Below, piece after piece: positions 18,592-27,904 of a stretch of 64,000 nucleotides of DNA (its first letter is position 1; each line of letters opens with the position of its first letter). Where the stretch lies: the NCBI RefSeq assembly GCF_009696485.1, contig NZ_VULY01000018.1:310001-374000 (forward strand). Reading direction: 5' to 3'. A program made the translations under genes and the position numbers. The notes beneath the pieces are model-generated. The model was given only the letters and a program-made list of their open reading frames with translations, was not told the origin of the DNA and made no database searches. This DNA is from Suipraeoptans intestinalis. GTDB lineage: Bacteria; Bacillota; Clostridia; Lachnospirales; Lachnospiraceae.

Positions 18592-20577
18592 TTATTGGTT
18601 TTCTTCTAAAAATTTCTTGGCTTCGACCAGCTGGTCCCTTAGGATGGCTGCTCGCTCAAAATCCAGTTCCGCTGCGGCCTTTTTCATATGCTTCTGCAGG
18701 TCTTTTATCCGTTTTTCCAGCTCCTTCTGGCTCATGGATTCCAGATCCTTATCCGGAAGATTCTCTTCTGCCGTCAGCTTTTTCGACACTGCGATCAGAT
18801 CCCTCACTCCTTTTTTGATGGTGGCCGGCGTGATCCCATGTTTCTGGTTGTAATCCATCTGTATCTTTCTTCTTCGCATGGTTTCCCGGATAGCCAGATC
18901 CATGGAATCAGTGATCTTGTCTGCATACATCAGGACTCTCCCTTCAGCATTTCTGGCTGCTCGCCCAATTGTCTGCACCAGAGACGTTTCTGAACGCAAA
19001 AATCCCTCCTTATCCGCATCCAGGATCGCCACCAGCGTGATCTCCGGAATATCCAACCCCTCCCGCAGGAGATTGATCCCTACCAGCACATCAAATACAT
19101 CCATCCGCATGTCCCGGACGATCTCCGTCCTTTCCAGCGTATCAATATCTGAGTGGAGGTACCGGACCCGAATCCCTACCTCCCGCATATAATCTGTCAG
19201 ATCCTCTGCCATCCGTTTGGTCAGCGTCGTGACCAACACCTTATGTCCACCGGCCGCCTCTTTCCTTACTTCTCCCAGCAGGTGATCGATCTGTCCTTCC
19301 ACCGGCACCACTTCTACCTCCGGATCCAAAAGACCGGTAGGTCGGATCACCTGCTGTACCCGCAAAAGCTCCTGCTCCTGTTCATAGACGCCGGGAGTCG
19401 CTGACACAAACAGCATCTGATTCACTTTCCCTTCAAATTCCACGAAGCTGAGAGGTCTGTTGTCTTTTGCAGACGGAAGGCGAAAACCGTACTCCACCAA
19501 GGTGGATTTCCTGGACTGGTCTCCGTGGTACATTCCACTGATCTGCGGGATGGTTTTGTGGGATTCATCGACCATGATCATAAAGTCATCCGGAAAATAA
19601 TCTATCAGCGTATGGGGCGGACAGCCCGCCTGAAGCCCCGTCAGATGCCGGGAATAGTTTTCGATCCCGGAACAAAAACCGGTCTCCCGCATCATCTCTA
19701 TATCAAAATTTGTCCGCTCTTCAATCCTCTGGGCTTCCAACAGCTTCCCTTCCCTCTTAAAATATCCGATCCGCTCCTGCAGCTCTTCTTCAATGCAGCG
19801 GATTGCCCGTTCCATACTTTCTCTGGAAACCACATAATGAGAAGCCGGAAAAACCGCCACATGACTCAGTTCGCTTTTTACCGCTCCTGTCAAAACATCG
19901 ATCTGGGTGATCCTGTCTATCTCATCTCCAAAAAACTCTATCCGAACCGCCTCTTCGCCCGAACCTGCCGGAAAAACCTCCAGCACATCTCCCCGTACCC
20001 GAAAGGTGCCCCGTTTGAAGTCCATCTCGTTTCTGTCATACTGGATATCTATCAGCTTTCGTATCACATCATCCCGGTCTCTTTCCATCCCCGGCCTGAG
20101 AGACAGCACCATCTCCTGATAGTCGATGGGAGAACCCAGTCCGTAAATACAGGATACGCTGGCTACGATGATCACATCTCTTCGTTCAGACAGAGCCGCC
20201 GTAGCCGAATGGCGCAGCTTATCGATCTCATCATTGATGGACGAATCTTTTGCAATATAAGTGTCAGAAGAAGGTACATAGGCCTCCGGCTGGTAGTAAT
20301 CATAATAGGATACAAAATATTCCACTGCATTATTCGGGAAAAATTCTTTAAATTCCCCGTAAAGCTGTGCCGCTAAAGTCTTATTGTGTGCAATGACCAG
20401 CGTCGGTCTGTTAAGCTGCTGAATAACATTTGCCATGGTAAAGGTCTTTCCGGAGCCGGTCACTCCCAGTAGTGTCTGGCACTGGTTACCTTCCTGAAAG
20501 CCCTTCACCAGTTGTTCGATCGCCTGCGGCTGATCGCCGGTGGGGGCGTATTCTGATACTAATTCAAAATGCTCCAT
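18592..20577 (-). CDS. uvrB: UvrB excinuclease helicase-like subunit
   Basis: A 661-residue protein with Walker [11 protein letters not shown], the beta-hairpin region [16 protein letters not shown] motif VDESHKT, helicase motif [11 protein letters not shown] and a C-terminal UVR domain that contacts UvrC. It verifies damage and positions the dual incision. The ATG at 20577 has AGGAGGA upstream. The promoter at 20619-20647 carries an adjacent LexA-like box, fitting SOS control. Confidence 0.97.
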   Translation of the reverse strand: MEHFELVSEYAPTGDQPQAIEQLVKGFQEGNQCQTLLGVTGSGKTFTMANVIQQLNRPTLVIAHNKTLAAQLYGEFKEFFPNNAVEYFVSYYDYYQPEAYVPSSDTYIAKDSSINDEIDKLRHSATAALSERRDVIIVASVSCIYGLGSPIDYQEMVLSLRPGMERDRDDVIRKLIDIQYDRNEMDFKRGTFRVRGDVLEVFPAGSGEEAVRIEFFGDEIDRITQIDVLTGAVKSELSHVAVFPASHYVVSRESMERAIRCIEEELQERIGYFKREGKLLEAQRIEERTNFDIEMMRETGFCSGIENYSRHLTGLQAGCPPHTLIDYFPDDFMIMVDESHKTIPQISGMYHGDQSRKSTLVEYGFRLPSAKDNRPLSFVEFEGKVNQMLFVSATPGVYEQEQELLRVQQVIRPTGLLDPEVEVVPVEGQIDHLLGEVRKEAAGGHKVLVTTLTKRMAEDLTDYMREVGIRVRYLHSDIDTLERTEIVRDMRMDVFDVLVGINLLREGLDIPEITLVAILDADKEGFLRSETSLVQTIGRAARNAEGRVLMYADKITDSMDLAIRETMRRRKIQMDYNQKHGITPATIKKGVRDLIAVSKKLTAEENLPDKDLESMSQKELEKRIKDLQKHMKKAAAELDFERAAILRDQLVEAKKFLEENQ

Positions 20578-20618
20578 GAAATCCTCCTATGAATCTGCTA
20601 TCTGCATTTTCTGTTGCC

Positions 20619-20647
20619 ATTATATCAGAATCCAAAGAAAATGTATA
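20619..20647 (-). promoter_or_regulatory. Promoter of uvrBA
   Basis: Minus-strand -10 TATAAT at 20619-20624 and -35 TATACA at 20642-20647, spacing 17 bp. Confidence 0.7.
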
Positions 20648-20655
20648 GAATGAAT

Positions 20656-20668
20656 CGAATGTTTGTTC
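20656..20668. promoter_or_regulatory. LexA (SOS) box-like site upstream of uvrB
   Basis: CGAATGTTTGTTC matches the Gram-positive LexA operator core GAAC-N4-GTTC with one mismatch. It lies eight bases upstream of the -35 box of a known SOS-regulated gene. Confidence 0.6.
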
Positions 20669-20841
20669 TGTTTGTTCCCAAAACTCCGCTCCGCAGATAC
20701 TTTGTTTCTTCCTCCGTTCCAACTGATCTCGTCGGATACTCCGAAACCGGATAGAACTATTCGGCTTCGGATTCTTTATTCCATTATGCACCTGCCAGAC
20801 AGAATGTTGCAACCTTCCTTGACAGGATTCCGGGCCGATGA

Positions 20842-20884
20842 CAAAACAGGCTTCCGGATCACTTGAACGTACTCCGGAAACCTG
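20842..20884 (-). terminator. Intrinsic terminator downstream of the Pce-like gene
   Basis: CAGGTTTCCGGA and TCCGGAAGCCTG form a 12-bp stem with one wobble pair, then TTTTGTC follows on the minus strand. Confidence 0.7.
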
Positions 20885-21044
20885 CTCCCACGCAAATAGT
20901 ATTCTTTTACACCGCAACCGGCTTTTTGAATCCTGCAACTTCCCTTGCTGTATGGAGGATATCCTGTTCCTTTTTCTGCTTAGGGTCCCTCTTCCGTGCC
21001 TCCGGTTCAACTAAGGCGCAAACTCACTTTCCACCAGTTGTGTA

Positions 21045-23177
21045 CTATTTTTTCCTGTATGGTTTCATCATTTTTCCATCCGGCAGCAGATAGTACCATG
21101 TTCCTTTATATGGAATCCACTTTGAAAAAACTATGCTTCCATCTGTCTCTGCATAATACCAGTCTTCTCCCACCTTGATCCAGCCGCTTTGGCGGTAACC
21201 TTCTTCACTAAAATAATAAACCTTTCCTTCGATAGTAACAAACTTATTGCTGGGCCAGGATCCGTCTGCATAGCGGTACCACCAACCCACTGTATCTTTT
21301 ACCCATTTGTCCCCCTGGATCTCCATGTAGCGTCCTTCTTCGTCCACTTTGTATCCATCGGGAGTCATCTCACTGACTGCCATCCTTCCATCTGCCTTCA
21401 AGTAATACCAAACTCCCCGGTAGAACAGCCACTGACTTTTCCGAAGGGCTCCGCTTGACTCTGCATAGTACCAGCTTTCCCCTCTTTTGATCCATCCGGT
21501 CTGCATATAGCCTCTTGCATCAAAGCTGTATCTTTCGCCACCGATCAAAGCTATACAATCCTGCGGCCAGGAACCGTTCGGATACCGATACCACCAACCG
21601 ATCCCATCTTTGATCCATTTCCCCGTCTGAATCCAGACACCGTTTCCATCTACATAATATCCATCATCCGTCACAGCATTGGTCAACATAATATGGTCTG
21701 CTCCCAGATAATACCATTTGCCTCCGGAGTTGACCCACTTGAAGGTTGCCAGACTGCCGTCTTCATTGGCATAATACCATTTTCCACTGTCCAGAATCCA
21801 ACCGGTTGCCATATATCCGTTTGGATGAAAATAATACAGGATTCCGTTTATCTCTTCAAACCCCTGCGCCAAAAATCTGCCCTGAAACCTGTAGCGCCAT
21901 CCGCCCTGGACATTCATCCAATATCCATCTCGTATCGTTTCCTTCAGGTATCCTCCCTTTAGGTTTACCTGAAACATCCTTGCCAGATTCCTGTCTACTC
22001 CTATCAGGCTTCCTTCCAAGTCATCGGGAATATTGTTCTTCAACGTATCGTCCAAATGCACTGTAATCGCAAAATCTGAAGCCATGTCTCCGGCTGCCAC
22101 CACTCTGGTCCCTTCTTTGAGCAGTTCCAGAATCCCCTCATATGCACTGTGCCATGGATCCTGTGGATCGTTTTCTGCCGATGCATAAGCTGGTGTTGCG
22201 ATGGGCGCCAGTATGATCCTCGGGTGCAGAGCCTTCACATATTCATAAGTATTGGATCCTGGTACTCCATGATGGTTCATTGAACATACATCTACAGTTC
22301 CAATTTCGTTTTTCAATCGGGATTCCACTCCCCAGATATCATTGATATCGCCTCCAATGAACGCTGCTCTTCCATTGCTTCCGGTTATCTTCACGCCCAG
22401 AGAGATTTCATTCACATCATACAAGGATCCAGGCTTTATTTCTCTTGCACCGTTGAATATCCGAATCCTTGCACTTCCTAAAGGCACCTCATAAGGGTCT
22501 GTCGGAGTATTCAAAAGTATCTCTGCCCCAACCTCCTTGGCAGCATCCAGCATTCTTTCATACACATAGAGGTTATCAAAACAACCAGCCTCACTGAACA
22601 GAAACTCATCCTGATACTTGGGCGTTATGACTGTCTTTGGTCGAAATTCCCGGATAATCTCGTCTGCCGATCCGATATGATCAGAGTGTGCATGCGTTCC
22701 GATATAATAGTCAAAGTTATCTTCTGTCACTCCCAGTCTGTGCATGTAAGCGATCACTTTTTCTTCAATTCCTTGCCCGATCGTCACTCCCCACCTGGGA
22801 TTTTGAGGATAGTCTTTATCCTCTCCCGAATCTACCACGGCAAAATGCCCGTCGCATTCCAATATAAATGCATTGGTACTCTGAGTGGAAGTGACCATAT
22901 GAACCTTTACGATCCCAGTTTCACTCTCTGTATTCACGACATCTGTCTGCTGTGGAACTGTCTCTGCCGCCATGGCTTTCGGTTCGTTTTCAACCGTCAC
23001 TTCCCGCAGATCTATTCCTTCCATCAAGCCTGGTGCATCTTGCTCTGATGCTTCTGCATCCCTGCTCTGCAAATCACTGTCTTCCGCATATACCGTTGGT
23101 ATATGTACCGCTCCGGCAGCCACAGCAGCTACCAGTATGATTGCCATCCCTCTCTTTTTCCAGTTTCCTTTTTTCAC
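21045..23177 (-). CDS. pce: Secreted Pce-like phosphorylcholine esterase with choline-binding repeats
   Basis: A 710-residue precursor. Residues 1-31 form a signal peptide (KKR, hydrophobic core, ending VYAED). Residues about 88-375 are a metallo-beta-lactamase fold with metal ligands in GTHAHSDHIG (H162, H164, D166, H167), D277 in GGDIND and NHHG at 301-304. Residues about 416-710 are some fourteen choline-binding-type repeats of the GWYY/NGSW kind. The order and motifs match pneumococcal Pce (CbpE), which removes phosphocholine from teichoic acid at the cell surface. The GTG start at 23177 has GGAGG seven bases upstream. The presence of a lic locus in the same window strongly supports choline as the ligand. 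A different hydrolase activity remains possible. Confidence 0.85.
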   Translation of the reverse strand: MKKGNWKKRGMAIILVAAVAAGAVHIPTVYAEDSDLQSRDAEASEQDAPGLMEGIDLREVTVENEPKAMAAETVPQQTDVVNTESETGIVKVHMVTSTQSTNAFILECDGHFAVVDSGEDKDYPQNPRWGVTIGQGIEEKVIAYMHRLGVTEDNFDYYIGTHAHSDHIGSADEIIREFRPKTVITPKYQDEFLFSEAGCFDNLYVYERMLDAAKEVGAEILLNTPTDPYEVPLGSARIRIFNGAREIKPGSLYDVNEISLGVKITGSNGRAAFIGGDINDIWGVESRLKNEIGTVDVCSMNHHGVPGSNTYEYVKALHPRIILAPIATPAYASAENDPQDPWHSAYEGILELLKEGTRVVAAGDMASDFAITVHLDDTLKNNIPDDLEGSLIGVDRNLARMFQVNLKGGYLKETIRDGYWMNVQGGWRYRFQGRFLAQGFEEINGILYYFHPNGYMATGWILDSGKWYYANEDGSLATFKWVNSGGKWYYLGADHIMLTNAVTDDGYYVDGNGVWIQTGKWIKDGIGWWYRYPNGSWPQDCIALIGGERYSFDARGYMQTGWIKRGESWYYAESSGALRKSQWLFYRGVWYYLKADGRMAVSEMTPDGYKVDEEGRYMEIQGDKWVKDTVGWWYRYADGSWPSNKFVTIEGKVYYFSEEGYRQSGWIKVGEDWYYAETDGSIVFSKWIPYKGTWYYLLPDGKMMKPYRKK

Positions 23178-23251
23178 GTTTCCTCCCTGACCCGCCGATC
23201 CACTCCTATTTCTGGCTTTTCTTCACAATTTCCTTGCTTTGCCTGTCGCCC

Positions 23252-24004
23252 TTATTTCATCTGCAGCACCACCGGACAATGATCCGATCCCATCACATCT
23301 GTCAGTATCTGTGCATCCTCCAGCCTGTCTTTCAGTTCCTCTGATACACAGAAATAATCGATCCGCCACCCTGCATTTTTTTCTCTGGCACGAAATCTGT
23401 AAGACCACCAGGAATAGATCTCTGTCTGATCCGGATAAAAATAACGGAAAGTATCAATAAAACCTGCCTCTATCAGTTCGGTGAATTTTTGCCTTTCCTC
23501 ATCGGTAAAGCCTGCATTCTTACGGTTGGTCTTGGGATTTTTCAGATCGATCTCCCGGTGCGCCACATTCAGGTCGCCACAGAAGATCACCGGCTTCATC
23601 TCCTCCAGTCGTTTCAGATAGGCAAGAAAGTCTTTTTCCCACTCCATCCGGTAAGAAAGCCTTGCCAGTTCACTCTGCGAATTGGGCGTATAAACGGTGA
23701 TAAAATAGTATTCCTCGAATTCCAGGGTAATCACCCGCCCCTCCTGATCATGCGCTTCTATCCCGATTCCATACTGTACCGACAGCGGCTCTTCCTTTGT
23801 GAAGATCGCGGTGCCCGAATACCCTTTCTTCTTCGCGTAATTCCAGTACTGATGGTATCCCGGAGTCGCAAGCTCCAGCTGTCCCTCCTGCATTTTAGAC
23901 TCCTGGATACAGAAAATATCCGCATCCGCCTCCTGAAAAAATTCCAGAAATCCCTTCTGTACGCACGCTCTGATCCCATTCACATTCCACGAAACAAACT
24001 TCAT
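23252..24004 (-). CDS. xth: Exodeoxyribonuclease III / AP endonuclease
   Basis: A 250-residue EEP-family nuclease with [10 protein letters not shown] at the N-terminus, the metal-binding CIQESKMQ near residue 35, [13 protein letters not shown] near 145-157 and the C-terminal SDHCPVVL. It incises DNA at abasic sites and degrades 3' ends in base excision repair. It is followed by the Pce-like gene after 74 bp and preceded by truA, with no evident functional link to either. Confidence 0.95.
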   Translation of the reverse strand: MKFVSWNVNGIRACVQKGFLEFFQEADADIFCIQESKMQEGQLELATPGYHQYWNYAKKKGYSGTAIFTKEEPLSVQYGIGIEAHDQEGRVITLEFEEYYFITVYTPNSQSELARLSYRMEWEKDFLAYLKRLEEMKPVIFCGDLNVAHREIDLKNPKTNRKNAGFTDEERQKFTELIEAGFIDTFRYFYPDQTEIYSWWSYRFRAREKNAGWRIDYFCVSEELKDRLEDAQILTDVMGSDHCPVVLQMK

Positions 24005-24040
24005 CTATGTCCTCACTTTCTGTTTTCCTATGTATAGATT

Positions 24041-24775
24041 CTAGTAATATACCTTACGCAGGAACAATCCTCTTGCCGGCGCCAAAAATCCTGCCAGCCG
24101 ACGATCTTCTGCCGCGATCACTACGGGAAGCATCGCCGGATCCCGTTTTCCCGTTCCCACTTCCAGAAGAGTTCCTGTCAGGATCCGTACCATGTGATAC
24201 AAAAATCCTGATCCGTAGTAAGTGATCCGCACCTTTTCTCCCGAACTCAGGATCTTGATGTTAGTAATCTGCCGGACCGGATCGCTGCAATCCTTATCAT
24301 CTGTAAAACTGGTGAAATTTCTTGCCCCGATCAGATAGGAGGCCGCTTTTCGCATGGCCTGGATATCCAGCTTTTCCGGATAATGATAACAATATCTTCG
24401 GGAAAATACATCCGGCTTTTCCCTGCAGTCAATATAATACTCGTACTTTTTTCCTTTTGCGCTTTTTCTGGCATGAAATCCGTTTTTCATCAGCTCTACC
24501 TTGATGACCCGGATGTCTTCCGGAAGGTAACGATTCAGGGATTCTCTGAATTCCTGCGTGTCATACAGCCTGCCCAGCTGAACACTTGCCACCTGTCCTC
24601 TTGCGTGTACGCCCGCATCCGTCCGTCCCGATCCGTCCACATGTACCCGATATCCCACCAGCTTTCCGATGCTCCACTCCAAGATAAACTGGATGGTGTT
24701 ATCTGTGGTAGACTGCCTCTGCCATCCTTGAAACCTGCTTCCGTCATAGGAAATCGTCAGTTTATATGTTCTCAT
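24041..24775 (-). CDS. truA: tRNA pseudouridine(38-40) synthase TruA
   Basis: A 244-residue enzyme with the TruA signatures YDGSRFQGWQRQ near residue 9 and GRTDAGVHARGQVA near residue 51, whose aspartate is the catalytic nucleophile. It modifies U38-U40 in the anticodon stem-loop of many tRNAs. The ATG at 24775 is preceded by AAGGTGAA. A terminator lies between it and the upstream nrdR. Confidence 0.96.
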   Translation of the reverse strand: MRTYKLTISYDGSRFQGWQRQSTTDNTIQFILEWSIGKLVGYRVHVDGSGRTDAGVHARGQVASVQLGRLYDTQEFRESLNRYLPEDIRVIKVELMKNGFHARKSAKGKKYEYYIDCREKPDVFSRRYCYHYPEKLDIQAMRKAASYLIGARNFTSFTDDKDCSDPVRQITNIKILSSGEKVRITYYGSGFLYHMVRILTGTLLEVGTGKRDPAMLPVVIAAEDRRLAGFLAPARGLFLRKVYY

Positions 24776-24808
24776 CTATATTCACCTTGCCTCTTTTCCA
24801 TTTACAGT

Positions 24809-24845
24809 AAAAAGAAAGAAGCATACCTTATCGTACACTTCTTTC
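24809..24845 (-). terminator. Intrinsic terminator downstream of nrdR
   Basis: A 13-bp stem with two wobble pairs (GAAAGAAG outer arm paired to CTTCTTTC) encloses GATAAG and is followed by TTTTT on the minus strand. Confidence 0.8.
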
Positions 24846-25005
24846 ATCATTCTACCACCTTTTTCCGGGATTCGCAAATACTTGTTAAGCCCGCTCCGAA
24901 GCTTGCTCCAGGGCTGTTCCGAACCTGCCCCAGGCCTTGCGGCTTTGAATCCGGATGGCGGCTCTCTCCCCTTTTCAAGGAGGTTCTCACCGTCTCTTTT
25001 CTGTC

Positions 25006-25455
25006 TTACCCCAGGATCTTCTTCAGTTCGTCCATAAAGGTATTCACATCTTTGAACTCTCTGTACACAGAAGCAAACCGCACATACGCCACCTCGTCCA
25101 GCCTCTTAAGCTCCTCCATGACCATCTCACCGATACGGTTGCTGGGAATTTCCTTTTCTTCCAGGCTGAACACCTGCGTCTCGATCCGGTCTACTGCCGC
25201 CTTGATGGCTTCTGCTGAAATCGGCCTTTTATAACAGGCGCGCAACACTCCGTTTTCTATTTTGCCACGATCATACTGTTCCCTGTTATTATCCTTTTTG
25301 ATAATGATGAGTGGGATCGTCTCCACTTTTTCATAAGTGGTGAACCTCTTTTTGCAGATTTCACAGGCTCTCCGTCTTCGGATGGAATTCCCGTCCTCCG
25401 TCGGTCTGGAATCCACTACTTTTGTATCCGGGTGATTGCAATAAGGACATTTCAT
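25006..25455 (-). CDS. nrdR: NrdR, transcriptional repressor of ribonucleotide reductase genes
   Basis: A 149-residue protein with an N-terminal zinc ribbon (CPYC at 3-6 and CEIC at 31-34) and an ATP-cone domain (about 49-135). The length and both domains match NrdR, which binds NrdR boxes when loaded with ATP/dATP. No nrd gene is within the window, so it acts in trans. It is separated from truA by a terminator. Confidence 0.96.
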   Translation of the reverse strand: MKCPYCNHPDTKVVDSRPTEDGNSIRRRRACEICKKRFTTYEKVETIPLIIIKKDNNREQYDRGKIENGVLRACYKRPISAEAIKAAVDRIETQVFSLEEKEIPSNRIGEMVMEELKRLDEVAYVRFASVYREFKDVNTFMDELKKILG

Positions 25456-25571
25456 GTTGTCTAACCTCTTCTCATTTTGTTGGTTTCAGTATAGCCTGTC
25501 CGGTTCGTGAAGTCAATCCATTGTCCCTTACAGTTCCGGTTCCTTCCGTTTTTCTTCCTTCAAATATCCTC

Positions 25572-26780
25572 CTATTTAGACATGACCTTCTCACTCTCAA
25601 ATGCCTTCACGATCACCCCTGTCAAAATCACTCCCAATGCCAGTGTTTCCGCCACCGTGATCCCGTACTGGAACAAGGTGATCTCCTGACTCATGATTCC
25701 CTGAATCGCCATGGCATTGTTGTAAAACGGGACAAACCAGAGGCTTTCCTGGGGTTTTCCTGTTGAAAACATGGAGATCAGACCGATGATCAGCACCAGC
25801 ATATAGGCCGGCATAATATAAGTTCCTGCTTCTTTCACCGTCTTTGCAAACACAGAGATCAGTGCAATGATGGTAGAATACAGGAAGGACATAAACAATA
25901 GCAGTACTCCCAGCATAGCGATCTGCCCCGCCTGAATATCCAGGTGGAAGTTTGCTCCCGACAGCTTGTCTTTAAAAATCGTATTCGCCGCCACTGCCAG
26001 GGCCGTCACATATACAATTGCGGAAATTCCGGAGATCGTCATAAGCGAAAACACCTTCCCCAGTACAATAGAGCTTCTCTGGATCGGCGTCACCAGAAGG
26101 CTGTACATGGTTCCTCTTTCCTTCTCTCCTGCTATCATATCCGTTCCGATTCCCATCGCCCCTGCAAACAAAAAGACGGTTACAAAGTAGGGCAGCATGG
26201 TTCCCGCCATCTTGCCTGTCGCCTTCGCCTTATCCTGAATATACATCTGAGAGTTGTCTGTGTTGACTTCAAAAACCGTCAATTGCCTCAGATCTTCCAC
26301 TCGCTCTACCAGAAGTGTCTGACGATAAGATTCCAGCATTGTTTTCACAAAGGAGGACGTCTTGGCCGAATATTCTTCTGACGGATTTTCGTAGGTATTG
26401 ACCCAGGGAAGAGGCTCCCCTTCTTTGTAAGCCTTTGTCTGCTCTTCAAATCCATCGGAAAATCTTACGATCAGATCGATCTCTCCCTCTTTGATCTTCT
26501 TCTTTGCCGCCTCAAATTCTTTTTCAGATTCAATCTGTGTATATTCGGCCAAAAATCCTGACGCTTCCATCTGTTGCTGAAAGTCTGTCGGCGCGTGAAG
26601 TGTATAAATCCTGGATTTGTGTGCCTCGATGTCTTTCTGCTTCCGTTCCGCCATCATTCCCACAACCGAAAAAATAACCAGCATGATCACCACCGGCAAT
26701 ACAAAGACAGAAAATACCATTTTTTTGTCCCTGAATATCCGCGCCATTTCTTTCCCGAATATTTCTCTGATTCCTTTCAT
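25572..26780 (-). CDS. natB: NatB-like ABC exporter permease
   Basis: A 402-residue ABC-2 permease with one N-terminal helix (about 22-45), a long extracytoplasmic loop of some 150 residues and five or six C-terminal helices, the NatB/CcmB-type topology. ATG 26780 is chosen because GGGGGAG sits upstream; a longer frame to 26918 lies within natA. Together with the adjacent ATPase it likely exports sodium, a drug or a peptide; the substrate is not visible. Confidence 0.87.
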   Translation of the reverse strand: MKGIREIFGKEMARIFRDKKMVFSVFVLPVVIMLVIFSVVGMMAERKQKDIEAHKSRIYTLHAPTDFQQQMEASGFLAEYTQIESEKEFEAAKKKIKEGEIDLIVRFSDGFEEQTKAYKEGEPLPWVNTYENPSEEYSAKTSSFVKTMLESYRQTLLVERVEDLRQLTVFEVNTDNSQMYIQDKAKATGKMAGTMLPYFVTVFLFAGAMGIGTDMIAGEKERGTMYSLLVTPIQRSSIVLGKVFSLMTISGISAIVYVTALAVAANTIFKDKLSGANFHLDIQAGQIAMLGVLLLFMSFLYSTIIALISVFAKTVKEAGTYIMPAYMLVLIIGLISMFSTGKPQESLWFVPFYNNAMAIQGIMSQEITLFQYGITVAETLALGVILTGVIVKAFESEKVMSK

Positions 26781-26784
26781 GCCG

Positions 26785-27555
26785 CTACTCCCCCTTCTTT
26801 TCCCTGTAAAATTCGAAAAATGCGTCTTCCAGATCCTGTGCTCCGGTCTGCTGCAGAAGTTCTGCCACCGTACCTTCTGCCACCATTTCTCCATCCACAA
26901 TGATCCCGATCCTGTCACACAGTTTTTGTGCTTCCGACATAATATGGGTGGAAACCACGATCAGCTTTCCTTCATTCCGCAGCTTTTTCAGATAGTCTGT
27001 TACCCCTCTTGCCGTGATGATATCCAATCCGTTGGTAGGTTCGTCAAAAATAACGATCCTGGGATCATGTACCAGACTCACTGCAATGGCTGCTTTCTGC
27101 TTCATTCCTGTGGAAAGCTCCTTGATCTGCTTATGGGCAAAGCCTTCGATCCCAAAATAGGAAAACAATTCCTCTTTTCTCTGTTGAAGAGTATCTTTTT
27201 CCACTTCATGCAGCCGTCCGAAAAAATCAAACATATAATCTACTGTAAACTGCTCATCCAGTTTAATGTCACTGGTCAGAAATCCAATCTGCGTCCTGAC
27301 TTTCTTGGGCTCCTTCTGCACCTCGTATCCATTCACATAAATCTCTCCTTCGGTAGGAGGAATCAAGGTAGCGATACAGCGGAGCGTGGTCGTCTTTCCC
27401 GCACCGTTTGGTCCCAGAAGGCCATAGATCTCTCCCTCTTTCGCCTGAAAGCTCAGATTTCCTACCGCCGTCTTTTTAGGATCCTTCGTCTTTAACTCCA
27501 TCATCTGCTTTTTGTTCAGACGATACACCTTCGTCAGATTTTTGATTTCTATCAT
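26785..27555 (-). CDS. natA: NatA-like ABC exporter ATPase
   Basis: A 256-residue ABC ATPase with Walker A GPNGAGKTTT, signature LSTGMKQK and Walker B IVIFDEPTNGLD. ATG 27555 is chosen because it has AGAGGGG upstream and begins the conserved MIEIKNLTK strand; the frame is open to 27837 but those residues are basic, low-complexity and lie across the promoter. It precedes the permease by four bases. The promoter overlaps a 24-bp dyad that resembles a repressor operator. Confidence 0.92.
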   Translation of the reverse strand: MIEIKNLTKVYRLNKKQMMELKTKDPKKTAVGNLSFQAKEGEIYGLLGPNGAGKTTTLRCIATLIPPTEGEIYVNGYEVQKEPKKVRTQIGFLTSDIKLDEQFTVDYMFDFFGRLHEVEKDTLQQRKEELFSYFGIEGFAHKQIKELSTGMKQKAAIAVSLVHDPRIVIFDEPTNGLDIITARGVTDYLKKLRNEGKLIVVSTHIMSEAQKLCDRIGIIVDGEMVAEGTVAELLQQTGAQDLEDAFFEFYREKKGE

Positions 27556-27594
27556 CTTTGCACCCCTCTTCCTGCTCGTTTCTGATATTGTCTT

Positions 27595-27618
27595 ATTGTA
27601 TTGCTTTGTTGATACAAT
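27595..27618. promoter_or_regulatory. Dyad operator candidate of natAB
   Basis: ATTGTAT and ATACAAT form perfect 7-bp arms around a 10-bp centre. The dyad overlaps the -10 box and start point of the natAB promoter, a position typical of repressors such as the YtrA branch of the GntR family. No such regulator is adjacent. Confidence 0.55.
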
Positions 27619-27645
27619 CATACTTCCTCTCTTTTTTCTTGTCAA
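27617..27645 (-). promoter_or_regulatory. Promoter of natAB
   Basis: TTGACA at 27640-27645 and TATGAT at 27617-27622 on the minus strand, spacing 17 bp. Confidence 0.75.
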
Positions 27646-27771
27646 CCTCTTTTTCTTCCCCGGAGATGCTCCGGACGCCCCGCTTCCTTCCCTCTGGCTT
27701 TCTCTGTGCTTTCCCGCATGTTTGCAGGGATTTTCTTTGATTTTCATACTCACATACAATTTCCTGTAAAA

Positions 27772-27852
27772 CAGAACCATCAGCCCTATGAGGTGAACTC
27801 CTTTCGTCAGGTTCCGTCTGACAAAAGAGGCCTTCACTGCTGATGGTTTCTG
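27772..27852. repeat. Long imperfect inverted repeat (about 80 bp) between carbamate kinase and natA
   Basis: The outer arms ACCATCAGC (27776-27784) and GCTGATGGT (27839-27847) are perfect and extend outward by CAGA/TCTG with one base missing. Inner arms CCTTTCGTCAG and CTGACAAAAG also pair imperfectly. It lacks a T tract of terminator quality, so it could be a small non-autonomous element remnant, a structured RNA, or the 3' end of the carbamate kinase message. Confidence 0.5.
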
Positions 27853-27904
27853 ATTGACCCTATTATTTCCAATGTTTCTGGCATGTTTGATATTTGATGG
27901 CTTT

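Larger units (their letters stand above)
20578..21044. other. Intergenic region between the Pce-like gene and uvrB
   Basis: This 467-bp gap holds the uvrB promoter and LexA-like site at its left end and an intrinsic terminator near its middle. Another imperfect stem-loop lies at about 20732-20770. The 148-codon minus-strand frame that spans it has no recognisable domain and runs through the terminator, so I do not call a gene. Confidence 0.5.

Noticed and set aside
20564..21010. 148-codon minus-strand gene between the Pce-like gene and uvrB
   Set aside because: It runs through an intrinsic terminator and the uvrB promoter and has no recognisable sequence.
27556..27837. N-terminal extension of the NatA-like ATPase
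   Set aside because: The extra residues are low-complexity and basic, and they cover the natAB promoter and operator; the ATG at 27555 has a good ribosome site.
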